Assembly: GCA_035765895.1 (NCBI GenBank) | Contig: DASTWL010000042.1 | Location: forward strand, 1 to 64,000 | DNA from: Verrucomicrobiia bacterium | GTDB taxonomy: Bacteria; Verrucomicrobiota; Verrucomicrobiia; Limisphaerales; DSYF01 | DNA length: 64,000 nt | Reading direction: 5' to 3' | Part shown: positions 36,433 through 46,029 of the stretch, one piece after another | How the letters are laid out: each line of letters begins with the position of its first letter | How positions within the stretch are numbered: position 1 is the stretch's first letter | Program-made: the position numbers and the translations under genes | The notes under the pieces: generated by a model | Seen by the model: only the letters and a program-made list of their open reading frames with translations | Told to the model about the DNA's origin: nothing | Databases searched by the model: none

Positions 36433-39400
36433 TTACTCGTCGGCTTCCACCGAGGCCAGGGTTCGTTGAATGACGGACACCAGTTTTTCGTGTGTGAAGG
36501 GCTTGAGCAACGCGGCCGCCATGCCGAGCTTGCGAAACTCGCGTTCGAGGTTGTCATCCAGCCGGCCGCTCATCACCACCAGCTTGACCTCGGGGATCAT
36601 GTGGCGCAGCGCGCGGGCAAACGTCAGCCCGTCCATGTGTGGCATGTGCGCGTCCGTGATGACCAGCGAGAGTGCCGCCTGGTTCTCGGCCGCGCGGACG
36701 AGCGCCTCGGCGCCGTCGGCGGCGGTGATGACCTTGAACCGCAGCCGTTCCAGGATGGCGCAGGTGACGCGCCGCACCGAGGCATCGTCCTCCACCACCA
36801 GCACGGTCTCGCCGTGGCCATGGAATTCGACGTCGGCCCTGGTCATTTTCTCCGTGTCGCTCCCGGGACTTTGCGCGGGCAGGAACACGGAAAACGAGGA
36901 GCCCTGACCGACCTTGGTGTTCACCTGGATGAAGCCGCCGTGGCTGCGGACGATGCCAATCACCGTCGAAAGCCCGAGGCCCGTGCCCTTGTCCGGACTC
37001 TTGGTGGTGAAGAACGGCTCGAACATGTGCTCCAGAACTTCCGGCGGAATGCCTTCGCCCGTGTCGGTCACGCGCCAGACGACGTATCTGCCTGGTTTCG
37101 CGCCTTCGCCCGTGACCGAATAGGCTTCGTCCACGGCGACGTTCGCAACCTCCAGGATCAGCGTGCCGCCCTCGGGCATGGCGTCGCGGGCATTGACGCA
37201 CAGGTTGAGCAACACCTGGTGGAGCTGGGTGGGGTCGCCCAGCACCGTATCGACCTGCCGGCCGACGTTGGTCTGGAGCAGGATGTTTTTCGGGAACGTG
37301 CTCTTGATGATTTTTTCCATCTCCTTGAGCAGGTGCCGCGGCTGGAGCAGCAGGCGCCGGCCCTCGACGCCTTTGCCGAAGGTCAGCAACTGACGCACCA
37401 TGTCCGCCCCGCGCTTGGCGCTGGCTTCCATGGTGTCCAGCATCACCGTGGCATCCGGCCGGGCGTTTTCGCGCAGCAGGGAAAGGCCCATCATGACCGG
37501 CGCGAGCGCGTTGTTGAGGTCGTGGGCAATGCCGCTGGCGAGCGCGCCGATGCTCTCCATGCGCTGGGCGCGCAGCATCTGGCGTTCGGCATTCTTGCGT
37601 TCGGAAATATCGAGCCCCGTGCCCAACAGGGCCGGCTGCCCGTCCACCGTCACGACCCGCGAGGAAAGCTGGAACAGCAGGCGGCGGCCGCTGCGGGTCT
37701 GCAAGGTCAGTTCCGCCTGGGAATGACCCTGCGCGAAGGTTTCGCGAATCTTTTCCTCCGCCTTCCTGCGATCCTCGGGCGCCACGAATTCGAGCGGCGA
37801 CATGGTCGCGATCTGCTCCGCGGGATATTCCAGCAGGGTTTCGATGACGCGATTCCAGCGGAGGAAACGGCCCTCGGGCGTGAAGCAGAAGAACACGCCG
37901 GGCACGCTGTTGATGAGCTCGTCGGAAAACTGCTTGGCCGCCTGAAGCCGCTGCTCCGCCTGGAGCCGGTCGGAAATGTCCCGCACGAACGAGACGATGA
38001 ACTCCTGATGATCGAATTGGAGCCAGTCGCGTTCGATTTCGGTGGGAATGATCTGGCCGTCCTTGCGGCGCAGGCGGCAGTTGATGACGAGGCGCTGGTT
38101 TTCGCGGACGGCGGCGCAGTGGGCCGGCCACGCCTCGCGGGGGACATCCAGATTGAATTCCGAAATGCTCAGGCTCCGCAGCTCCATCTCGGTATAGCCG
38201 AGCATGTCTGCGTAAGCCTGGTTCGTCCGGATGACACGGCCATCGGGCGTGGTCCAGACAATGCCGACCAGCGCGTGGTTGACGGAAAAATCGCTCAACC
38301 GCAGCAGCCGGTTGGCTTCTTCGAGCTGCGCGGTGCGGAGGCGGACGCGTTCCTCCAGCGTTTCATTGATCTGGGTGCGGGCGATCTCGAGCTGTTTGGG
38401 GCCGCTGACGTCTTCGATGGCGAGCAGGATCAAACGCGAGGAATTGCCGGGCCGGAAGACCTTGCGCCCGCTGATTTGCAGGCTGCGGCGGCCAATGACC
38501 GGCGAGGAGATTTCCACCTCCAAATGATCGAACGGCGCGTTTTCGGGAATCACGCGTTCCAGCCTTGCCCGCAGTTCGGGCAGGTTCCACAGGCCACCGC
38601 CCCACTCGGGCAGCAGGTGTCCTTCCGTCTCAGCCGGCGTCGTGCGAAACATTTCGTAGAAGGCGCGGTTGGCCGAGCGGATGCGAAGGTCGGCCGCCAG
38701 AATCACCAGCGGCTCCTGCACGGTTTGCACGATGTTTTCCGCGTAGTCACGTGCCTCCTGCAAGGCCTGTTCCGCCTGTTTGCGGGCCGTGATGTCGAGG
38801 TTGATCGTCGTCACGGACCAGTGCCCGGGCGTCAGCGGCTGGAGCAACGCCGTCTGGAAAAACCAGTGCAGCCGCCCGTGCCGGTCCCACGCTCGCAACT
38901 CCTGCTGCCAGGTGGTCGCGCCGGTCACAAAGGCCTTTGCCGCCACAAGATTCATGGGGTGCCAGTCGTCCCGGTGCTTGGCGCGGGCCCAGCCGTTGGC
39001 GTAATGCTCGCCGGGCTGCAGCTCCAATGGCAGCACCTCCTGCGCGGACGCTTCGTCCTCGTAATGCGCGTCCCAGTGATACCGTTCCGCCCCCCACTCG
39101 GGCGGATGCTCATTCCAGCCTTCCGGCGCGGTCACCGTGGCGCGCATGATGATGGCGCGGGCGGCGCGCAGCAGGCTGCGCCGGGATTGCTCGGCCCGCT
39201 TGCGTGCAGTGATGTCGAGCACCGTGGACCGGCTGGCTACAAACCGCCCCTGCGCGTCGCGAATGGCCGTGGCGTTGATCAACGCGGAAAACGCCGTGCC
39301 GTCCTTGCGGACCATTTCCACTTCGATGTCCTTCACCCAGCCGCGCTCGCGCAGCCGGGGGAACTCGTCGGTGAACACGTGCCGGTCCGGCGGCACAATC

Positions 39401-40944
39401 AGGTCCGTCAGCCGCAGCTTCCCGACGACCTCGTCCCGCGTGAAGCCGAGCCACTGCAGTTCGGTGTCGTTCATGGCCACGATTACGCCTTCGGCATTGA
39501 GCGAGTGATAACCGCAGGGCGCGTGATGATACAGGTCGGCAATCTCCGCCGCCGACCGTTGCAGGGCGAGTTCCGCCTGGCGTTCTTCGCGGACGTCGCG
39601 AAAGACCAGCACCACCCCGACCACTTCGCCCCGCGCATCGCGAATCGGCGCGGCGCTGTCGGCAATCGGGCATTCCGTGCCGTCGCGCGCCACGAGCGTG
39701 GTGTGATTGGCCAGGCCGATGATGAATCCCGAGGCCAGCACTTTCTCCACCGGGATGGCCGCCGGCTGGCGCGTGGTTTCGTTGATGATGTGAAACACCT
39801 CCGCCACGGGCCGGCCCAGTGCCTCGGCCTCGCGCCAGCCGGTCAGCTGCTCGGCCACCGGGTTGAGGCGGGTGACACGGCCCTGAACATCCGTCGCCAG
39901 CACGGCATCGCCGATGGAACGCAGCGTCACGGTGAGATTCTCCTCGCTGCGGCGCAGCCGCTCCTCGGCGGCGCGCAGTTCCGTCACATCCCGCGCCACG
40001 GCATAAATTTTGCCGTTCACAATCGGGGTCGCGCGCCACGAGAACAGGCGGTAGGAACCATCCTTGCAGCGGTAACGGTTGTCGAAGCGCACGACGGCCT
40101 CGCCCGCGGCCTGGCGTTCGTATTCGCGCTGCGTTGCGGCGCAATCGTCCGGATGCACGAATTCGATGAACGGCCGGGACAGCAGTTCCTCCGCGGACCA
40201 GCCCAGAATCCGCGAGAAGGCCGGATTGACCCGCTGAAACCGGCCGTCCACGCCGGCCACGCACAACGGGTCCAGCGATTGTTCGAAGAACTGGTTCCGT
40301 TCGTTTTCCGCGGCCTGCCGTTGCCGCAGATGATGCCGGGCCAGCCACCAGCCGCCGAGCAAGACGAGGACGACCAAGGTGGACAGCACCGCCATGGTCA
40401 CCAGCAGACGTTGCGTGCCCGCCTGCGCCGCCGACTGCGAAACGGCCAGGTGCCCGACCTCCGCCTGATGCAGCGTGTCGATGAGGCCGCGCGCCGAGTC
40501 CATCATCACCTTGCCCTGGCCGGTGAGAATCATCTGGCTGGCGGTGGGCGCACCCTGCGCCCGGCGGGCTTCGACGACGGCCGCCCGGTAGCGGATCAGA
40601 TTGGTGACCGCGTCGTTCAACTGCGCCAGCCGCCGTGACTGTTCCGCATCCGCCGCCCAAAGACGCTGCAAGCCGGCAATCTGCGCGGGCAGGTTGGTCC
40701 GGGCGGTTTGAAAGGGCTGGAGGTAGGCCTCGTCGCCGCTGAGGACATAGCCGCGCTGGCCGGTTTCCAGATCGATCAGGGAATTCAGGGCTGCTTGCAG
40801 TCCGGCCTGCACGCGCAGCGCGTGGTTGGCGGCGGCGCGCGCCGCGTGGCTGGCGGTCAGGTTGAACCAGGCCGCCACCACCACCAGCGCCGCCAGACCG
40901 AAGGCCACAAAAAACAACACGGCGAGTCTGCGTTCAAGTTTCAT
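36433..40944 (-). CDS. CHASE3/multi-PAS hybrid histidine kinase with receiver
   Basis: 1,503 residues. TM helix 7-27, periplasmic CHASE3 helical domain about 30-175 (LIDLETGQRGYVLSG), TM helix 180-201, then about seven PAS/PAC domains to residue 1110. HisKA follows with His1141 (SGIAHDLNNALAP), then HATPase and a C-terminal receiver with Asp1431 (VITDAHMP). It senses an extracytoplasmic signal and passes phosphate to its own receiver; an output partner is not adjacent. ATG 40944 was chosen at the first membrane helix. It follows gspK by 119 nt, so it may be coexpressed with secretion genes. Confidence 0.93.
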   Translation of the reverse strand: MKLERRLAVLFFVAFGLAALVVVAAWFNLTASHAARAAANHALRVQAGLQAALNSLIDLETGQRGYVLSGDEAYLQPFQTARTNLPAQIAGLQRLWAADAEQSRRLAQLNDAVTNLIRYRAAVVEARRAQGAPTASQMILTGQGKVMMDSARGLIDTLHQAEVGHLAVSQSAAQAGTQRLLVTMAVLSTLVVLVLLGGWWLARHHLRQRQAAENERNQFFEQSLDPLCVAGVDGRFQRVNPAFSRILGWSAEELLSRPFIEFVHPDDCAATQREYERQAAGEAVVRFDNRYRCKDGSYRLFSWRATPIVNGKIYAVARDVTELRAAEERLRRSEENLTVTLRSIGDAVLATDVQGRVTRLNPVAEQLTGWREAEALGRPVAEVFHIINETTRQPAAIPVEKVLASGFIIGLANHTTLVARDGTECPIADSAAPIRDARGEVVGVVLVFRDVREERQAELALQRSAAEIADLYHHAPCGYHSLNAEGVIVAMNDTELQWLGFTRDEVVGKLRLTDLIVPPDRHVFTDEFPRLRERGWVKDIEVEMVRKDGTAFSALINATAIRDAQGRFVASRSTVLDITARKRAEQSRRSLLRAARAIIMRATVTAPEGWNEHPPEWGAERYHWDAHYEDEASAQEVLPLELQPGEHYANGWARAKHRDDWHPMNLVAAKAFVTGATTWQQELRAWDRHGRLHWFFQTALLQPLTPGHWSVTTINLDITARKQAEQALQEARDYAENIVQTVQEPLVILAADLRIRSANRAFYEMFRTTPAETEGHLLPEWGGGLWNLPELRARLERVIPENAPFDHLEVEISSPVIGRRSLQISGRKVFRPGNSSRLILLAIEDVSGPKQLEIARTQINETLEERVRLRTAQLEEANRLLRLSDFSVNHALVGIVWTTPDGRVIRTNQAYADMLGYTEMELRSLSISEFNLDVPREAWPAHCAAVRENQRLVINCRLRRKDGQIIPTEIERDWLQFDHQEFIVSFVRDISDRLQAEQRLQAAKQFSDELINSVPGVFFCFTPEGRFLRWNRVIETLLEYPAEQIATMSPLEFVAPEDRRKAEEKIRETFAQGHSQAELTLQTRSGRRLLFQLSSRVVTVDGQPALLGTGLDISERKNAERQMLRAQRMESIGALASGIAHDLNNALAPVMMGLSLLRENARPDATVMLDTMEASAKRGADMVRQLLTFGKGVEGRRLLLQPRHLLKEMEKIIKSTFPKNILLQTNVGRQVDTVLGDPTQLHQVLLNLCVNARDAMPEGGTLILEVANVAVDEAYSVTGEGAKPGRYVVWRVTDTGEGIPPEVLEHMFEPFFTTKSPDKGTGLGLSTVIGIVRSHGGFIQVNTKVGQGSSFSVFLPAQSPGSDTEKMTRADVEFHGHGETVLVVEDDASVRRVTCAILERLRFKVITAADGAEALVRAAENQAALSLVITDAHMPHMDGLTFARALRHMIPEVKLVVMSGRLDDNLEREFRKLGMAAALLKPFTHEKLVSVIQRTLASVEADE

Positions 40945-41063
40945 GGCATGCCTTGACTGTCCCGAGCAACGGCGGGCTTGTGTTGCCGCCCATGAAACCC
41001 GGCCGCGCGCCCGATGGCCAGCCTTTTGCCGGGCTCCCCGCCGCTGCCCGGCGGGGACGTGGC

Positions 41064-42152
41064 TCATTCGACTGCGTGGAAGGAAACCAGTTGCAGGTCG
41101 CGCGGGCTGTTGCGCACGATCACGCCGACGAAGCGGCGGGTGTAGTTGCCGACCGAGGCGCTGACGTGCACCTCGAACGTCCGGCTGCGCACATCACAAA
41201 AGCGCGAGATTTGCTGCACCGCCTGGGGATTGGGCACGGCATTGATCAATTCCCCCACGTTGCGAAACGGCACGTCATCATCCGTCCCGTCGGCGCCGTC
41301 CATGCCCGCGCGCTGACGGATGATGTCATTGGCAGCCTGTTCATCGACGCCGGGAATGAGCTGCAACACGGCGGCCGAGGCGGTGTTCACGTTGATGCGT
41401 CCGCTCGAAAGCGGAGCGAACAAATCCACGAAGCCCACCGGATAGACCGGCGTGTCCGCCTGAAACCCCAACCGTGAATTGGCGCCCTGGCGGGCATGCA
41501 TCGGCACGTAGTTGGTCGAGCTGGGCCCCCAATACAAATCGGGGGTGATCCCCTTCACCAGCAGCAACTCGGACAAGTCGTCGATGGGACCGTTCTTCGC
41601 GAAATACGGCGGCTCCCCGCCCTGGTAATAATCCGACTCCGCGCCCTGAATGCGTTCGCTGTCGTCCGGGTCGGTCCAATCCAAAATGGAGTTCACGATG
41701 GCCGGATACTCGCCGGCATCAACGCCCATTTCGATCAGCGCCTGCTGGAGCATGACATCATTCGCCGCGTTGATGTTGGCCTTCCGTTCAAGGTCGATGA
41801 TTTTGTCCACCGTCACCTGGCCGTTCCCGAGCGGGATGTTTTTCATCGAGAACGACGCGAGCGGCGAGTTGGAAATGGCCAGGCCGCCGGGACCGCCCGC
41901 CCATGTCTGGTTCAAGGAATCGTAGGGCTCGGCATTGATGCCCAGTTGGAGGCCCAGCACATATTTGGCGACTTCCATGCCGGAACGGCCCATCCATTCC
42001 ATCTCCTCGTCGTTGTTGGTGTTCATCGCGAGCCGGCCCTCCACCTTCATCGAGTAGGCGAAGATGCCAGCCAGAATGGACAACGAAATCACCGCGATCA
42101 TGACGATGATCAACGCAATGCCGCGCGGGCGCTGGGAAACGGCGACCTTCAT
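41064..42152 (-). CDS. gspK: Type II secretion minor pseudopilin GspK
   Basis: 362 residues. N-terminal GIALIIVMIAVISLSILAG pseudopilin helix with a short basic leader. A large GspK domain follows with NINAANDVMLQQALIEMGV, ILDWTDPDD and IDDLSELLLVKGI. It caps the pseudopilus tip with GspI and GspJ. The start overlaps the gspJ stop (ATGA). Confidence 0.92.
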   Translation of the reverse strand: MKVAVSQRPRGIALIIVMIAVISLSILAGIFAYSMKVEGRLAMNTNNDEEMEWMGRSGMEVAKYVLGLQLGINAEPYDSLNQTWAGGPGGLAISNSPLASFSMKNIPLGNGQVTVDKIIDLERKANINAANDVMLQQALIEMGVDAGEYPAIVNSILDWTDPDDSERIQGAESDYYQGGEPPYFAKNGPIDDLSELLLVKGITPDLYWGPSSTNYVPMHARQGANSRLGFQADTPVYPVGFVDLFAPLSSGRINVNTASAAVLQLIPGVDEQAANDIIRQRAGMDGADGTDDDVPFRNVGELINAVPNPQAVQQISRFCDVRSRTFEVHVSASVGNYTRRFVGVIVRNSPRDLQLVSFHAVE

Positions 42153-42892
42153 CGGGGCACTTGCAGGTTGGGGGCCCCGCCCGGCGGCACATTGTTGCCC
42201 GGCGGCGGACCGCCCGGCACCTGGCCCGGCGCACGCGCCTGCCAGCCGGGTTGCACGGCCACCGCTGCCGGCGCGACGATGCGCGTGTATTCCTGGCCGC
42301 GGTCAAAGGGCTGGTTCGGATTCTCCGTGGTAAGGGTCACGCGGATGAGCTTGGGCATCTGATTGGTCTGCGTCCATTCATCGGTCCAGTCGTCCTTCTG
42401 CACGTCCCAAAATTCCATTTCCATGCGCTTGATGTTACGCATCAGAATCAGCGGGTGCTCCTGCTCATCCTGGTCGAAATCCATCAGCAAGGGCGCCTGA
42501 CGCAGGGCCAGCACGCGGTCGCCGCCCGGGTCAGACTCAATCGTATAAGCCAGCCGGCGCACGGGATAATCCCCAAACCGCCCGCTGCGGGGAAAATCGC
42601 TGGGCAGCCGCGAAACGAACGAGAGCGAGGCATCCGAGCCGTTTTCCGCCACAAACCCGTAATAGCGGGCATTGGCGACATACATTTCCGTGTAGGTGAG
42701 CGATTCCTCCAGGCAGCGCAGCGCCACGCGCGTGCGCTGCACCTGCGCCGCCGCCTTGCGCCCCACTTCGGTCGCGCGCATGATGGCGGTCCACGTTGCG
42801 TAGATGGCCGCAATGACGCCGCTCAGGATGACAATCGCGAGCATGATCTCCACGAGCGTGAACGCCCGGCGCTGCGACCGGCGGAATCTCAT
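42149..42892 (-). CDS. gspJ: Type II secretion minor pseudopilin GspJ-like
   Basis: 247 residues from ATG 42892: prepilin signal RRAFTLVEIMLAIVILSGV, then a beta-rich domain (RVALRCLEESLTYTE; IKRMEMEFWD) and a Pro/Gly-rich tail. Order and overlaps with neighbours support GspJ. A longer open frame upstream is only a shadow of gspI. Confidence 0.85.
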   Translation of the reverse strand: MRFRRSQRRAFTLVEIMLAIVILSGVIAAIYATWTAIMRATEVGRKAAAQVQRTRVALRCLEESLTYTEMYVANARYYGFVAENGSDASLSFVSRLPSDFPRSGRFGDYPVRRLAYTIESDPGGDRVLALRQAPLLMDFDQDEQEHPLILMRNIKRMEMEFWDVQKDDWTDEWTQTNQMPKLIRVTLTTENPNQPFDRGQEYTRIVAPAAVAVQPGWQARAPGQVPGGPPPGNNVPPGGAPNLQVPR

Positions 42893-43317
42893 TGCTGCAC
42901 CCCCAGCCGTCGGGTCTGCGAATTGGGACTGTAAATCAGCAGGCTCATCCGGGAATCCGGCGCGCCGCGATTGCCGCGGCGAAAGACCTGAAAGTCCACC
43001 TCCCACAGGCCGTTCGTGCCCGCTTCGTAGGTGTCGCGCGTCCACGAGTAGTCGCGGTAAAGATTGCCGAAATCGCCCGACTCCGTGCCCTCCTCCAGCC
43101 GGTTGGTGAGCGACAGTTGCGCCGCAAGCATCCCGGCGTTGGGCCGGGTCACCTGCAGGGCCCGCGCAGTGCGCAGGCCGGAGGACACCACCGCCAGAAT
43201 CGAAAACGAAACCATGAAGAAAATGCCGACGGCAATCATCACCTCGAGCAGGCTGAAGCCGTGCCCGGACAGCCGCCCCGCCCGCGACAATCCCGGTGGT
43301 TGAACGTGCAGCGTCAT
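42889..43317 (-). CDS. gspI: Type II secretion minor pseudopilin GspI-like
   Basis: 142 residues: leader RLSGHG followed by FSLLEVMIAVGIFFMVSFSIL, the prepilin cleavage and helix signature. A short domain resembling GspI follows. It overlaps gspH upstream and gspJ downstream by 4 nt each. Confidence 0.82.
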   Translation of the reverse strand: MTLHVQPPGLSRAGRLSGHGFSLLEVMIAVGIFFMVSFSILAVVSSGLRTARALQVTRPNAGMLAAQLSLTNRLEEGTESGDFGNLYRDYSWTRDTYEAGTNGLWEVDFQVFRRGNRGAPDSRMSLLIYSPNSQTRRLGVQQ

Positions 43318-43820
43318 TGCACATCCCCCACGGTGGCCAGGCCGGTGATGGGATCGAGGGAAATTTTCCGCCAGTCGTTGCGGGACGAGTGCAGCACAAT
43401 CGTGCATTCGTCACTGGTCCCGTTGGCAAAGAAGCGCACCCGGGCCACGTCCTGTTGCCGGTATTCACTCAGGTTGACATCCAGCATTTCAATGCCGATG
43501 GAGTCGTCAATGCGCCCCGCCGTCGCCGAGCCGGGCTGGGCCGGACTGCCGGCGCCTTCCACCGAAAACGTGCCCTGCAACGGCTGGAACGTCACGTTCA
43601 CCGTCTTGCTTTGCAAAATGGCCTGGGCCCGCGCCGTGCTGAACACATCGATCAATCCACGAATGGCGGCCCGCATCGGCTCGCGCGAGAAAGAACGGTA
43701 GAAGCTGGGGATGCCGATGCCGACCACCAATGCAAGGATTGCCACCACCAGCATGATTTCAATCAGCGTAAAGGCCCGCCGGAGAACTACCCCACGCCCG
43801 CGCCCGGGAAACGTCTTCAT
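43314..43820 (-). CDS. gspH: Type II secretion pseudopilin GspH-like
   Basis: 168 residues from ATG 43820. Leader RGVVLRR, then AFTLIEIMLVVAILALVVG, and a GspH-type C-terminal half (FYRSFSREPMRAAIRGLIDVFSTARAQAI). GspG would be similar at the N-terminus, but the missing calcium-loop pattern and operon order favour GspH. Confidence 0.82.
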   Translation of the reverse strand: MKTFPGRGRGVVLRRAFTLIEIMLVVAILALVVGIGIPSFYRSFSREPMRAAIRGLIDVFSTARAQAILQSKTVNVTFQPLQGTFSVEGAGSPAQPGSATAGRIDDSIGIEMLDVNLSEYRQQDVARVRFFANGTSDECTIVLHSSRNDWRKISLDPITGLATVGDVQ

Positions 43821-45118
43821 GGCCCCGCGCCTCCGCCGGCGCCGCCACTGCCGATCGCGGAAATCAGGTTGAACATCGGCATGAGAATGCTGATCAGCAG
43901 GAAGCCGACGCCCAGCGACATGATGATGATCAACAGCGGCTCGATGAGATTGGTCATGGCGCGCAGGCCGATTTGCAGTTCGCCTTCGTAGGTGTCCGCC
44001 AAACTGGCCAGGGCGCCCGGCACATCGCCCGTTTCCTCGCCAATGCGCACCAGATCCACCATGAGCTGCGGAAAGATGCGGCTCTGGGCCAGCGGCTGGG
44101 CCAGCGTTTTGCCGTCGGTCACCTGCTGCCGCGTTTTGGCAATCGCCTCCTTCAGCAGGCGGTTGGGGATCACCTGCTCGGTGATTTTCAAGGCCGTCAA
44201 AACCGGCACGCCGTTTTGCAGCAAGGTGGACAGCGTGCGCGCGAACTGGCCGAACAAATTCAGGCAAACAACCTTGCCCACGATCGGCGCCCGCATCTTC
44301 CACTGGTCCATCTTCAACTTGCCCTCCTCGGTGGCCTTGAACCGGAAGAACAGCACGATGAGCGCCAGCACGGTCGGAATGAACACGGCCCAGAACAGGC
44401 CGCTGGTCACGAGCGTGCTGAATTTCATCAGCATGCGCGTGGGCAGCGGCAGCACCATGTTGAACCCGGTGAACATGCCCATGAACCGCGGCAGCATGAA
44501 GAAAACGAAGAACGCCACAATCGCCACGCCGACGCAGCAGACGATTGCCGGATAAATCAACGCCGAGGTGAACTTGGACTGCACCTCCGCGAACTGCTGG
44601 AAGTGCGACGCCATGCGCCGGAGCACCTGTTCGAGCGAGCCGCTCGATTCGCCCGCGCGGACCATGTTGATGTAGAGATCCGAAAAAATCACCGGCTGCT
44701 TGGCCATCGCGTCCGACAGCCCGCGGCCTTCCATGACCTCCTGGCGCAGCTCGCGGCTGACGTCGGCGGGAATGCCCTTTGTCTCCAGATGCGTCATGCT
44801 GTTCAGGGCGAGCGTCAACGGCATGCCGGACTTGAGCAGGTTGGCGAGCTGCGTGGTGAAGGTGGCCAGCTCCTGCAGCTTGGGCCTGCGCTGCCGGTTG
44901 AACGCCGCGCGCAACGTCGGCGGCAGCATCGCCTTGAAGGACCGCGCCTCGCCGCCGCGGCGTTCCACCACAGCCGCGCCCTTGGCGGCATCCACCTTCA
45001 CCGGGAACAACCCCAGACGCTCGATCTGGAGCAAAGCCGCCGGGCGGTCGGTCACTTCCAACACGCCTTCCACCAATTCACCGGTGCGCCTGCGCGCCTT
45101 GTAACTGAACTGCGGCAT
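43817..45118 (-). CDS. gspF: Type II secretion inner-membrane platform protein GspF
   Basis: 433 residues. Start MPQFSYKARRRTGELVEGVL is typical. Two GspF repeats follow, each with cytoplasmic helices and membrane segments: LATFTTQLANLLKSGMPL, then FARTLSTLLQNGVPVLTAL. A last hydrophobic helix (EPLLIIIMSLGVGFLLISI) completes it. First of the secretion genes; the next, gspH, overlaps by 4 nt. Confidence 0.93.
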   Translation of the reverse strand: MPQFSYKARRRTGELVEGVLEVTDRPAALLQIERLGLFPVKVDAAKGAAVVERRGGEARSFKAMLPPTLRAAFNRQRRPKLQELATFTTQLANLLKSGMPLTLALNSMTHLETKGIPADVSRELRQEVMEGRGLSDAMAKQPVIFSDLYINMVRAGESSGSLEQVLRRMASHFQQFAEVQSKFTSALIYPAIVCCVGVAIVAFFVFFMLPRFMGMFTGFNMVLPLPTRMLMKFSTLVTSGLFWAVFIPTVLALIVLFFRFKATEEGKLKMDQWKMRAPIVGKVVCLNLFGQFARTLSTLLQNGVPVLTALKITEQVIPNRLLKEAIAKTRQQVTDGKTLAQPLAQSRIFPQLMVDLVRIGEETGDVPGALASLADTYEGELQIGLRAMTNLIEPLLIIIMSLGVGFLLISILMPMFNLISAIGSGGAGGGAGP

Positions 45119-45162
45119 AAACTTAGTCTGTCAAAACCGTCTCCCGCCGAAAGTTGCGCCTC

Positions 45163-46014
45163 TCAAGCCGTGGCTGCCCGGATCGTGGGCAGCCGCTGTC
45201 CCAGCAACTGCTCGTTGGCGCTGCCCCGCCGATAGCCCTGCAAATCCAGCGTGACGTGGGCATAACCGGCCTGCTTCAGCGCCTGCGTCACCTGCGCCGC
45301 AACGCCATTCAGCAAAAAACGCTCCAATTCGCCCGCTCCCACCTCGATCCGCGCCAGGTGTCCCAGCTTCAATTCGTGGTGCCGCACGCGCACGTCGTAG
45401 AATTTCAAGTCGCGCAACACGTTCTCGGCAGCCTCGATCATGCGGAGCTTTTCGGGGGTAACCGGTTCACCGTAGGGAATGCGCGAACTCAAGCACGCCA
45501 TCTGGGGTTTGTCGGCCGTCGGCAGCCCGAGCTCAGCCGACAGCGCGCGAATGTCGGCCTTGGTCAGGCCTGCTTCCTTCAACGGCGCGCGCACTTGAAA
45601 TTCCGCCGCGGCCTGCGCGCCAGGACGGAAGTCCCCCACGTCGCTGGCGTTTTCGCCGTAGGCAATCACGGCAAAGCCCTCCGCCCGCGCCAGCGGTGCC
45701 AGCTCGGTGAACAACTCGTGCTTGCAGAAGTAACAACGGTTGTTGGGATTGGCGAGGTAGGCGGGATTGTCGAATTCGCGGGTCCGGACGACCCGCACAG
45801 GAAAGCCGTGCGCGCGCGCGATGTTCAACGCGTCCTCCAGTTCACGGCGCGGCAGACTCGGCGAATCGGCGATGGCCGCCAGCGCGCGTTCGCCCAGAAC
45901 GTCCCACGCCACCCGCGCCAGAAAAACGGAATCCACGCCGCCCGAATAGGCGACGAGGCACGAACCATAACCGCGCAGCAAAGTGCGCAACTGCTCTAAC
46001 TTTTCAACAGACAC
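45163..46014 (-). CDS. larE: LarE-type ATP-dependent sulfur transferase
   Basis: 283 residues of the PP-loop family. SGGVDS (24-29) binds ATP. LarE makes the thiocarboxylates of the nickel-pincer nucleotide cofactor. Cysteines: Cys94 and Cys97 (RCYFC) and Cys174 (ACLSSR). Cys174 matches the sacrificial Cys of the classical enzyme; the extra CxxC matches LarE forms that bind an Fe-S cluster with three Cys. No larB, larC or racemase is in the window. GTG start. It lies 15 nt after the ABC permease and 44 nt before gspF. Confidence 0.88.
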   Translation of the reverse strand: MSVEKLEQLRTLLRGYGSCLVAYSGGVDSVFLARVAWDVLGERALAAIADSPSLPRRELEDALNIARAHGFPVRVVRTREFDNPAYLANPNNRCYFCKHELFTELAPLARAEGFAVIAYGENASDVGDFRPGAQAAAEFQVRAPLKEAGLTKADIRALSAELGLPTADKPQMACLSSRIPYGEPVTPEKLRMIEAAENVLRDLKFYDVRVRHHELKLGHLARIEVGAGELERFLLNGVAAQVTQALKQAGYAHVTLDLQGYRRGSANEQLLGQRLPTIRAATA

Positions 46015-46029
46015 GCCCGCAAACTGCCA

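Noticed and set aside
35884-40638. Very long plus-strand open frame (about 1,580 codons) opposite the hybrid kinase
   Set aside because: It is the antisense shadow of a GC-rich gene: His/Arg/Gln/Gly-rich with no domain pattern, while the minus strand shows complete CHASE3, PAS, HisKA, HATPase and receiver motifs.
42893-43468. N-terminal extension of the gspJ frame
   Set aside because: It translates the gspI region out of frame; the real start is the ATG at 42892 with a prepilin signal and an ATGA overlap.
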